19,494 bases of DNA from Candidatus Helarchaeota archaeon (GTDB lineage Archaea; Asgardarchaeota; Lokiarchaeia; Helarchaeales; HEL-GB-A). The stretch spans positions 1-19,494 of the forward strand of contig JAEOSY010000665.1 of NCBI GenBank assembly GCA_016840125.1, read 5' to 3'. Of this stretch, positions 7,903-14,574 are shown piece after piece (the first letter of the stretch is position 1; each line of letters starts with the position of its first letter). Made by a program: the position numbers and the translations under genes. The notes under the pieces were generated by a model, which had not been told where the DNA came from, ran no database searches, and saw only the letters and a program-made list of their open reading frames with translations.

Positions 7903-9414
7903 ATGACTCCGACTGAAGAACGACATTGTCATAATTGTGGTTCATTTCATCTCAGAAATGTGTCATTTTTTTCATATTGGACACAATGTAAAGAATGCGG
8001 GACTTATTCCTGCCCTCGCTGCTCTGGATATAATAATGCTCGAGTTACTCAATTTTCATTTCTTGGTTATTTATTAATCACCTTCATTATCTATTTCGGA
8101 ATATTTTTAATTATCGCATCCTCTTACTTAATTGCAGCAGTTCTCTTATTTGTTCCCTTTTTATTTTTACTATTGATAATTCGGTCTGCAATTCGGCGGC
8201 TTTCTCAAATGTATAAAGGAACGTTACCCAATTGCCCTAAATGTCAAGGCCAGATGCGTGTAGTTTATCATGATATCTTTCTGTATTTTTGGCTCTTCCT
8301 CATTCACGTTTTATTTATTGGAACAATTGCCAATGAGGTGGGGATCATTTTTTATAAATTGGATGATGCGGGGGTAAGCCTGGGTTTATTTTTGGTTTAT
8401 CTATTAGTAGGGATAATTATTTTTATTATCTGGCTTTTTAAAAGAATTGGGGGGCGTTTCATGATTTCCTATAAAACCAATAGGCGTGTTTGGCTGGGTG
8501 AAACCTTCGCAATTACAATATACATAGGTATCAATGTTATTCTTATTCTTTCCATGAAGAGTATTACCAATATTATACCTCTACCACAATTATTTAATGA
8601 TACTATCGTTTCCTTTAATTTATTCTACAGTTTTGCGTCAATAGTATTATGGTATTTTCCCGCGTTCCTTATCGGAAGTATCATTTATAGAATTGCACAG
8701 AAATATCTTTTAAATACAAACAGATCAACCATAATCCAAATTGTAATTGCCTTAATTTATATTATTATACCGTTCTTTCTCTGGGGGTTTATTTCCCTTC
8801 AATTAAATATTTATCAATATAGCAGTGAAGTGCCCTTCTATACGGCACTCAACGAAATACTACCCCTTTATTCCACCATCTTTAATGAAATGATTCCTAT
8901 TCTGTTAACTGCATTACTACTCGGCACGTGTATTGGTTTTCTGTTTCGGAAGTTTTTTGTATCCCCCAGAATTTCCAAAAAATTGGTTGTTGTATTAGGG
9001 GCTTTTGCTATTGGGGGGTTTCTGTTGTTTGAAAATATCTATTATCTGTTTTCAGGTGCTTTATTCTTGGATAATCTTCCATCATCAATTACCCTTCTAA
9101 TTCTAATAATAGTGATCACTGGGATTTTAATACTCCTCATCTACGAACTTCTTTCTAATTGGGCATCCCCACAAACCCGTTTGGGACAAAAGCTTGAGAA
9201 ATATTTAGGGAGTTTACTTTATCCAGTCCTTATGGGATTTATCTTCTTCACCTTAGCATTTTCCTTTTCAGCGATGGTATTTATGTCCTCCTCTACAACG
9301 ATTATCCCTATCTTCACTCTCACCGCAGATATTTTCTCACTAAAATTGATTTTTGTGATAAGTTTTCTATGTGGGGTTGTATTAGGGGTAAAAAAAATAG
9401 CTAAAAGTGATTAA
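7903..9414 (+). CDS. polytopic membrane protein with N-terminal zinc ribbon
   Basis: This is a 503-residue protein I do not recognise. Residues 9-40 hold three CxxC pairs (Cys9/12, 29/32, 37/40), and a fourth pair (NCPKC) lies near residue 109. A zinc-binding module on the cytoplasmic side is therefore likely. About eleven or twelve hydrophobic helices follow, beginning near residue 49 with a long double-length segment and ending near residue 497. No transporter signature, protease motif or conserved charged intramembrane cluster stands out. It is transcribed away from the response regulator and converges on the archaeosortase gene with one base between the stops. Because they are on opposite strands, they cannot share a transcript. 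Confidence 0.8.
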   Translation: MTPTEERHCHNCGSFHLRNVSFFSYWTQCKECGTYSCPRCSGYNNARVTQFSFLGYLLITFIIYFGIFLIIASSYLIAAVLLFVPFLFLLLIIRSAIRRLSQMYKGTLPNCPKCQGQMRVVYHDIFLYFWLFLIHVLFIGTIANEVGIIFYKLDDAGVSLGLFLVYLLVGIIIFIIWLFKRIGGRFMISYKTNRRVWLGETFAITIYIGINVILILSMKSITNIIPLPQLFNDTIVSFNLFYSFASIVLWYFPAFLIGSIIYRIAQKYLLNTNRSTIIQIVIALIYIIIPFFLWGFISLQLNIYQYSSEVPFYTALNEILPLYSTIFNEMIPILLTALLLGTCIGFLFRKFFVSPRISKKLVVVLGAFAIGGFLLFENIYYLFSGALFLDNLPSSITLLILIIVITGILILLIYELLSNWASPQTRLGQKLEKYLGSLLYPVLMGFIFFTLAFSFSAMVFMSSSTTIIPIFTLTADIFSLKLIFVISFLCGVVLGVKKIAKSD

Positions 9415-9415
9415 A

Positions 9416-10015
9416 TCACATTCTTTTTATGGCTCGAACGATTCCCACCATCACATTTATCAGTGAATCAATAAAATTCGGAATGATCCAAGCCTGAATC
9501 ATCAAAATAAACACAATAATAAAAATTACAGTAAAAATTGCGGAAACCACTTCATGATAAATGAATTCACTGTAATCTTGTGTGGCTAATACGATTGTGG
9601 TGACAATCCGTAAAATATTCGCAAAAAATATTCCGAAAGTAATGAAGAGGGTGCCTATAACTTTCCTTTTCCAACTTGTTGGTGTCGCCAATATAAGTCC
9701 TATGAGGAGCGCAATCGCCTCAATTCCAGAACATATCTTTACTACATAAAAAGAATAAAAGGGATCCATTCCCCCAATCTTTACTTCAGCACCTATAAAT
9801 GCTCCTGGATTAAAAGTAACTTCAGAATTTATCCCAATTAATCTTAAGATCGAGGCTGCTCCTTCAGTAGTGTAATATCTGAGGTAAACGTATTCAGAAA
9901 TAAAGAAAAGAAAAACAGTTACTAAAATAACAGTGGCAAGGTAAGCTATACATCGTGGTAAACCTGGGATCTGCGGTTCTTGGTTCAGCTTTGCATCTAA
10001 TTTCTCTTTTTCCAC
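9416..10015 (-). CDS. archaeosortase/exosortase family transpeptidase
   Basis: This is a 199-residue integral membrane protein from a GTG start. It carries the catalytic triad of the exosortase/archaeosortase family: Cys95 in ICSGIEA, Arg136 in ANILRI and His154 in YHE, each at the end of a hydrophobic segment. In known members this membrane enzyme recognises a C-terminal sorting tripartite signal (motif, TM helix, basic tail) and transfers the protein to a lipid or envelope component. The length is short, as in single-domain archaeosortases. It is preceded by 14 nt and the zinc-ribbon/coiled-coil gene on the same strand, so the two form an operon. I could not find a protein with an obvious sorting tail in the window, so the substrate must be elsewhere. 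Confidence 0.85.
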   Translation of the reverse strand: MEKEKLDAKLNQEPQIPGLPRCIAYLATVILVTVFLFFISEYVYLRYYTTEGAASILRLIGINSEVTFNPGAFIGAEVKIGGMDPFYSFYVVKICSGIEAIALLIGLILATPTSWKRKVIGTLFITFGIFFANILRIVTTIVLATQDYSEFIYHEVVSAIFTVIFIIVFILMIQAWIIPNFIDSLINVMVGIVRAIKRM

Positions 10016-10029
10016 GAAGGCTCAACTAA

Positions 10030-10467
10030 TTAGGCCCATTCATTTCCGCAATTCATGCAGCGATGTTTTTTTGCGTAAATCCTCGTTCCTGCACCAACGA
10101 CGTATAAAATCCTCGATTTATCCTCGACTTCAGAATTGTAATGGCTACCGCAATTCGGGCATTCAAATTGCGTTTCTCTCGCATGGAGTTGCGAAGTACC
10201 CGAACGGGGGATCTTTTGGAGGATTGCTTTCGATTTTATCGCACCGCTTGAAGCGGGCGCGCTTGGAGCTGTTTGAATTGTTGGAATCGGCGCAGTAGGT
10301 GCGGAACTGACCGATGGGATAGGTGCTGCTAAACCCGGTTGAGGCATTCCTAGTTGTTTCTCAACTTCCGCTATTTTTGCCTTTACTTCAGCAACTTCAC
10401 TCTCTTTTTTCTGTAAAATTTCTTTTAGCTTGAACATCTCATTCTTTAATTCTTGTTCAGTAGGCAT
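10030..10467 (-). CDS. coiled-coil protein with Pro/Ala linker and C-terminal zinc ribbon
   Basis: This is a 145-residue protein I do not recognise as a named family. Residues 3-40 form a charged coiled coil. Residues 41-90 are a low-complexity Pro/Ala/Ser/Thr linker, and residues 103-140 are a zinc ribbon with Cys103/Cys106 and Cys137/Cys140. The ribbon resembles TFIIS/TFS-type folds in spacing and in the closing CxxCGNEW pattern. A GAGG ribosome-binding site precedes the ATG. The gene is cotranscribed with the archaeosortase. A regulatory or scaffold role is possible but not shown. The linker DNA is locally richer in GC than its neighbours, as expected for Pro/Ala codons. Confidence 0.8.
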   Translation of the reverse strand: MPTEQELKNEMFKLKEILQKKESEVAEVKAKIAEVEKQLGMPQPGLAAPIPSVSSAPTAPIPTIQTAPSAPASSGAIKSKAILQKIPRSGTSQLHARETQFECPNCGSHYNSEVEDKSRILYVVGAGTRIYAKKHRCMNCGNEWA

Positions 10468-10567
10468 AGATTTGTCCTCTTTGCTTAATTAGATTTTTTT
10501 AATAGCTTAAGAGTTTGATTATTTTTATTTCTTTTCATTTCTTTAGCAATATTCAATTTTAAGGTTG

Positions 10568-10576
10568 AAAAAAAAA
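10568..10576 (-). terminator. T9 tract after the four-TM protein gene
   Basis: On the minus strand nine consecutive T lie about 37 nt beyond the stop of the 11083-10613 gene. Oligo-T tracts of this kind terminate archaeal transcription. A short inverted repeat TTCAA/TTGAA (about 10552-10568) adjoins it. Confidence 0.4.
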
Positions 10577-10612
10577 TGAATACTTTAATTATTTCATAGT
10601 AATAGTCGAACA

Positions 10613-11083
10613 TTATTCGTCTTCTTTATTAAAAAAATGCCCTTTTCTAATGTCCTCCCAGTCCCTTCCAATCAGTACTGCACCAATAATTATCCAAAAT
10701 AACCCTCCTACCGCCAACCACCATCCAACAGTGAAGTTGATCCCGGATTGGAAGCTCATGTCAAAATAATGCCACAAATTCCAAACAACTCCAATAAAAA
10801 CAAGGACTATACCAATTGTTCCTTCATGTAAATGCCGGTTCCCGATCATGAGACGAGTTCCCTTATAGCCACTTCGGATACGAACTGCTGTAAGCGAAAC
10901 AAGAAGTACAAGAGATATTACTGCGCCGTAACTTACAATATGGAATATCGTGTCAATCAAAAATAGCTCAAAAAAGTCAAAAAGAAAACTATAATCCGTC
11001 ATATAGTAGAAGACAATGTACATTGGGATCAATAAGCCATTGAGAATCAATGCGGAAAAAACTGAGAGTTTAAATAACGTCAT
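10613..11083 (-). CDS. small four-helix membrane protein with histidines
   Basis: This is a 156-residue protein, not recognised. It has four hydrophobic helices at about 6-28, 40-66, 88-108 and 117-139, and a charged C-terminal tail. His48, His84, His86 (NRHLHEG) and His105 (LWHYF) are at or near helix ends. Small cytochrome b-like haem proteins show this arrangement, but there is no recognised haem-ligation signature, so this is only a possibility. It stands alone, with a T9 tract behind it and an AT-rich region containing TTTAAA about 25-30 nt before its ATG. Confidence 0.75.
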   Translation of the reverse strand: MTLFKLSVFSALILNGLLIPMYIVFYYMTDYSFLFDFFELFLIDTIFHIVSYGAVISLVLLVSLTAVRIRSGYKGTRLMIGNRHLHEGTIGIVLVFIGVVWNLWHYFDMSFQSGINFTVGWWLAVGGLFWIIIGAVLIGRDWEDIRKGHFFNKEDE

Positions 11084-11216
11084 ACTTTAATTCTCCGCAT
11101 TATTGTTTAAATAAATTCTGTTATACTTGCAGAAGCATCAGAATTTTTCCTGAATAACCATATTTCATGAATTGCGAAAATCAAAAAGGTTTTTATTCAA
11201 ATTAATCAAGGATTAC
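11084..11216. promoter_or_regulatory. divergent intergenic region between the four-TM gene and the LarA-like gene
   Basis: This is the largest non-coding stretch of the window. It contains a TTTAAA element near 11106 facing left, a perfect TTCATGAA palindrome near 11164-11171, and an AT-rich stretch near 11190-11210 facing right. It must hold the promoters of both flanking genes. Individual elements are weak calls. Confidence 0.35.
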
Positions 11217-11252
11217 ATGAAAATGACGAAGAGCGTCAAGTTATTGGTGTAA
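11217..11252 (+). CDS. possible 11-codon leader ORF before the LarA-like gene
   Basis: An ATG at 11217 has a good AAGGA site five bases upstream. It opens an 11-codon frame (MKMTKSVKLLV) that stops at 11250-11252. The GTG start of the LarA-like gene follows 3 nt later in the same frame, and its first residues (MTKAIEI) resemble the leader's. It could be a leader peptide giving translational coupling, a duplicated start region, or a sequencing error. The main gene has its own weak GGTG site (11247-11250). Confidence 0.25.
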   Translation: MKMTKSVKLLV

Positions 11253-11255
11253 ACT

Positions 11256-12503
11256 GTGACGAAAGCTATTGAAATTCCTGACCGCGACGATAAAATTACA
11301 ATCAACCTTCCCGATTCGTGGAAATTACTTGGACAGTTTACACCCCTAGATTCTGAAGTTTTTGAATCTCCCAAACAGCTTCTTTTAAACGCTCTGAAAA
11401 ATTTTATTGGAATTTCGGATTTTCGTAGTATGATCCAAAATAAAAAAAGCGTTGTGATTATTTCAGATGATAAGGCCCGTCCCACTCCTGCAAATATAAT
11501 CATCCCATTGCTACTTAATATATTAAACGATGCGGGTATCCCCGACAAACACATAAAAATAGTTGTGGGTCGCGGTCTACATCCTACTCTCACGGATAAT
11601 GAATTGAAAGAAAAGTTTGGTGCAGAAATTCTTAGGAGAGTCAAAATTCTTGACCATAATCCCACTAAACACCTCACCTACATCGGAAAAACCTCCTTTG
11701 GAACTGAGGTTTATGTTAATTCAAATGTTGTGGATGCTGATTTGAAGATTGGTTTAGGCTCCATCCTCCCCCATGAGCTAGCTGGTTACACAGGGGGAAG
11801 CGGTATCGTGATTCCTGGGGTCGCGGGTCAGGAAACTATTAATCAGAATCATTGTCTAGTTGGTTCCTTTGAGGCTGAATTTGGAAAAGTAGAAGGAAAC
11901 ACAATTCGTGAAGATATGGAAGAAGCTGCCAATTTACTAGGGTTAGATCTTATCATCAATACGATCCTAAATTCCAGAAACCAGATCATAAAAATTGTTG
12001 CTGGCGATCCTGTTAAAGCTCATGAACATGGTGTAAAAGTCTCAAAAGAGATTTATGGAGTAGTAATCCCAAAATTAGCTGATATCATCATTGCAAATTC
12101 GTATCCACGAGGTGCCACTTTTGGGAAAGCTATGAAAGCTCTTTTTTCCTCTTCACTTGCAGTTAAAGAAGATGGCGTGATAATCCTTCTCGCATCGTGC
12201 GATCAAGGCATTTCAAGTAGCCCAATATTCCGGAATATGCTTTTACAAAATCCTTCCTCCGATTTACTCTTCGAATCCATCGAGAAAGGGCAACTCCCTG
12301 GTGAGAGCTGTGTATTATATCTCTTTGCCAAAGTGAAACACTATCGGATCATCGTTGTTACAGATGGCATCTCTCAATCGGAAATTGAACAAATGGGTTT
12401 AGAACATGCTCCCACTCTAGCTACCGCAATTAAACGGATTACTCATAAATCGCCGGAAGTAATTATTTTTCCTAAAGGCGCAATCACTCTACCACTTCTA
12501 TGA
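11256..12503 (+). CDS. LarA-family (DUF2088) protein, nickel-pincer racemase-like, cofactor lysine replaced
   Basis: This is a 415-residue LarA/DUF2088 protein of normal length from a GTG start. Lactate racemase uses a nickel pincer nucleotide. Its active-site residues can be placed here: Asp72 and Arg75 in DDKARPTP, His109 in GRGLHP, His173 in LPHELAGYTGG and His199 in INQNH. The lysine that carries the cofactor thioamide in Lactobacillus LarA (GGxK) is Gly183 here (GGSGIVIPG). The protein may bind the cofactor non-covalently, act on another 2-hydroxyacid, or be inactive. No LarB, LarC or LarE cofactor-synthesis genes are in the window. The CooC-like ATPase follows within 20 nt and is probably cotranscribed. 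Confidence 0.85.
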   Translation: MTKAIEIPDRDDKITINLPDSWKLLGQFTPLDSEVFESPKQLLLNALKNFIGISDFRSMIQNKKSVVIISDDKARPTPANIIIPLLLNILNDAGIPDKHIKIVVGRGLHPTLTDNELKEKFGAEILRRVKILDHNPTKHLTYIGKTSFGTEVYVNSNVVDADLKIGLGSILPHELAGYTGGSGIVIPGVAGQETINQNHCLVGSFEAEFGKVEGNTIREDMEEAANLLGLDLIINTILNSRNQIIKIVAGDPVKAHEHGVKVSKEIYGVVIPKLADIIIANSYPRGATFGKAMKALFSSSLAVKEDGVIILLASCDQGISSSPIFRNMLLQNPSSDLLFESIEKGQLPGESCVLYLFAKVKHYRIIVVTDGISQSEIEQMGLEHAPTLATAIKRITHKSPEVIIFPKGAITLPLL

Positions 12504-12521
12504 TTCTAGGAGCTGAGTTCC

Positions 12522-13307
12522 ATTTCAACTGGACCATTTATTATCGCGGTGACTGGGAAAGGGGGTGTAGGTAAAACGACCTTTACCGCACTCTTACTTA
12601 AGACTCTTTTGAGTCATTCCCAAAAGAGAATTTTAGTTATTGATGCGGATCCTGCTTCAAATTTAGCAGAAGTTATAGGAATTACCGTCCCTACTACTGT
12701 CGGCAAGATTATAGATAAGACCAAACGTTATGTGGAAAAGAAGTCGGACAATTATAATGCGGGTGCCTTATTGGAATATCAAATCTGGGATGATGCTCTC
12801 TTTGAAGATTCGCGTTTCAACTTTCTAGCCATGGGATACACTGCTGGACGCGGGTGTTATTGCCTTATTAATGAAGTTCTCACCTACATGCTGGAAAACC
12901 TAAAAGACTATTTCGATCTTGTTGTTTTGGATATGGATGCTGGGTTGGAACATATCTCCCGCAATACAAAACGGCGGACAAATCTCACTTTCTTGGTAAC
13001 AGATCCCTCTCAAATGGGATTCCAAACCGTGCGGCGAATTGTTGAACTCGTTCATGCCTTACAGAGTCCACTAGATCAATTCGTGCTTATAGGAAATATG
13101 TTTTCTGGAGATGCGTCCGAAGATTCTTTACGGAAGCTGGCCCAAGATCTTCACATCGAATTATTAGGAGTCATTCCCTTTGATAGAACCATATCTCAAA
13201 TGAATCTCCAGGGAAATTCCTTACTGGAAATCCCATCAACTTCTCCAACTTACCAAAAAATAGTTCAGATCTTGAATAAACTCCTTAAACAGATAAAAAT
13301 TCTTTAA
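12522..13307 (+). CDS. CooC-family nickel-insertion ATPase with non-standard start
   Basis: This is a MinD/SIMIBI-type ATPase of the CooC family, which helps load nickel into CO dehydrogenase and acetyl-CoA synthase. Visible features are a deviant Walker A (GKGGVGKTT), the DADPASNLAEVIG segment, the metal-binding Cys-x-Cys in GRGCYCLIN, and DMDAGLEHISR. The first standard start, GTG at 12549, lies only two codons before the P-loop and would delete strand beta-1. The in-frame upstream sequence encodes STGPFIIAV, the expected strand. The frame closes at 12507-12509. I therefore place the start at ATT 12522, nine bases after an AGGAG site (12508-12512). CTG at 12513 is the alternative. A base error turning ATG into ATT would also explain it. 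Confidence 0.8.
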   Translation: MSTGPFIIAVTGKGGVGKTTFTALLLKTLLSHSQKRILVIDADPASNLAEVIGITVPTTVGKIIDKTKRYVEKKSDNYNAGALLEYQIWDDALFEDSRFNFLAMGYTAGRGCYCLINEVLTYMLENLKDYFDLVVLDMDAGLEHISRNTKRRTNLTFLVTDPSQMGFQTVRRIVELVHALQSPLDQFVLIGNMFSGDASEDSLRKLAQDLHIELLGVIPFDRTISQMNLQGNSLLEIPSTSPTYQKIVQILNKLLKQIKIL

Positions 13308-13327
13308 ATTTTGTATGGAATAACGGA

Positions 13328-13612
13328 TTAACCTCCACCCCGCCTCTTTTTAACCTTACACCCTTTTACGGGGCAATACCAGTACTGTGGTGCACTGGAT
13401 CCTGCAACAGGTCTCGATGTGCTCCACCCTCTCCGCCAACCATGTTTGGGGCAATATAACTTATTAGCATTCAGTAACTTTTCCTCTAATTTCTCCTGCG
13501 TAATCTTAAAATCACATAGATCATGATTTCCCCGATACTTCTCATTGACTGGGCAGTCCATCCCCTTCCGACTACTCGTTTTTCTTATACAATCTGAACA
13601 GTCAACTGGCAT
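13328..13612 (-). CDS. small Cys-rich (zinc-binding) protein
   Basis: This is a 94-residue protein I do not recognise. Two metal-binding clusters are likely: Cys5/Cys8/Cys20/Cys33 in the N-terminal half, and Cys54 (with His57 in CPKHGW), Cys80 and Cys85 in the C-terminal half. A short charged helix (about 38-50) lies between them, and the tail is very basic (KVKKRRGGG), which hints at nucleic-acid contact. It converges on the CooC-like gene with 20 nt between the stops, so it is not in that operon. Its ATG lies 52 nt beyond the stop of the longin-like gene on the same strand, after that gene's hairpin. Confidence 0.7.
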   Translation of the reverse strand: MPVDCSDCIRKTSSRKGMDCPVNEKYRGNHDLCDFKITQEKLEEKLLNANKLYCPKHGWRRGWSTSRPVAGSSAPQYWYCPVKGCKVKKRRGGG

Positions 13613-13651
13613 AATTAGTCATAGATTCCTATGAGTTTAAAATTTTCGATT

Positions 13652-13677
13652 AAAAAAGGGGATGTTAATCCTCTTTT
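13652..13677 (-). terminator. hairpin and T6 tract at the end of the longin-like gene
   Basis: The arms at 13668-13677 and 13654-13663 are ten bases each with one mismatch, around a four-base loop that contains the stop codon. On the minus strand the second arm runs into a T6 tract. This has the shape of an intrinsic terminator, lying between the longin-like gene and the small Cys-rich gene downstream. Confidence 0.4.
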
Positions 13678-14501
13678 AAGGGGTTCAAGCGTTTGATCTC
13701 GCGCCGATAGCCTCCAAAATAAGCGAGCGCGATGTTTTCAGGAAGGATCAAGGGCATATACATGAAGTAAATTAGCATCCCTTCGGCCCCTATACCTGAA
13801 ACCGAAAATGCTGCTAAAAGCACGTTTACCAGAAATCTCAGAAGTAAAATCGGTATAATCACTGACGACATTATAAAAGAAGCAATTACAGCCAATTTCT
13901 TATTACCCGCAATATATCCTGTTAGGATTTGTGGCAATCCCCCAATTACAAACAAGATTCCGGTTAAAAGAGGTGTGTACTCAGCATCTGTTAAAGGTAC
14001 TTTTAATACATAAGCAACTAGATAGATTAACGGTATAAACACAGCTGGAATTATTAAGGCTGAAATCAAAATTCCTAAGATGAGGGAAAGCGGGCCCCGT
14101 TTGCTTATCTTTGATTTAATTAATTGAGTCACATAGGACTCAAATTCAGCGAATTGTGATATTTCATAGGATTTATCTAATTTATGTTTGAATAATTTAA
14201 TAAATTCACTCAGTATCTTATCTATGATTTTTTGTACTAGTTTTGGATGATCCACTGCATCTGCAACGCAAGCGCCCAAAAGTTGGGTCGCCCTATTCAA
14301 GGAATAGACTAATCGTAGATCTCCTGCCAAGTCTAGTTTCTGTGGTTCTTGAGCTTCTCCAAAAGTCTCTCGTGCAAAATTTTGCAATGCAATTAAAAAG
14401 CCACTCACTAAATCTTGGTCTAAACCTCCGCCTAATTTCTTAAATTCATGATAAAATATGCAGCCGCCCGAAGCGCTGATTATAAAAATCGCGTTAATCA
14501 T
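13665..14501 (-). CDS. longin/Roadblock-like domain fused to four transmembrane helices
   Basis: This has 278 residues. The N-terminal 110 residues start with a strand-turn-strand (MINAIFIISASGGCIFYHEF), then an amphipathic helix (DLVSGFLIALQNFARET), then more strands and a terminal helix. This is the order seen in longin and Roadblock-like domains of Asgard and other archaea. About residues 138-167, 176-199, 203-232 and 238-262 are hydrophobic, giving four membrane helices and a short basic tail. GGAGAT four bases before the ATG makes the start secure. Longin and Roadblock domains dock small GTPases in eukaryotes and Asgards, so a membrane-tethered platform is plausible but inferred. The longin assignment is by eye and needs a profile search. 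Confidence 0.7.
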   Translation of the reverse strand: MINAIFIISASGGCIFYHEFKKLGGGLDQDLVSGFLIALQNFARETFGEAQEPQKLDLAGDLRLVYSLNRATQLLGACVADAVDHPKLVQKIIDKILSEFIKLFKHKLDKSYEISQFAEFESYVTQLIKSKISKRGPLSLILGILISALIIPAVFIPLIYLVAYVLKVPLTDAEYTPLLTGILFVIGGLPQILTGYIAGNKKLAVIASFIMSSVIIPILLLRFLVNVLLAAFSVSGIGAEGMLIYFMYMPLILPENIALAYFGGYRREIKRLNPLKED

Positions 14502-14532
14502 TGTTATCTCCTTCTTTTTTAAATCTCCTATA

Positions 14533-14556
14533 GTTTATAACATTTATTTCAAATGT
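14533..14556 (-). promoter_or_regulatory. TATA-like box with adjoining palindrome before the longin-like gene
   Basis: The minus strand has GTTATAAAC (14541-14533), overlapping by two bases an inverted repeat with arms ACATTT (14540-14545) and AAATGT (14551-14556) and a five-base spacer. It lies between the ferredoxin-like stop (14575) and the longin-like ATG (14501). It may be an operator over the promoter, or a terminator stem of the upstream gene. Confidence 0.35.
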
Positions 14557-14574
14557 GTGGGAGGACTGAAAATA

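Noticed and set aside
11213..11677. A 154-codon minus-strand open frame opposite the LarA-like gene
   Set aside because: It lies wholly opposite a clear LarA-family sequence and has Ser/Arg-rich composition typical of antisense frames.
12500..12574. ATG overlapping the LarA-like stop as the start of the CooC-like gene
   Set aside because: It is in another frame and stops after 24 codons. It would need a frameshift and would not encode the expected first strand.
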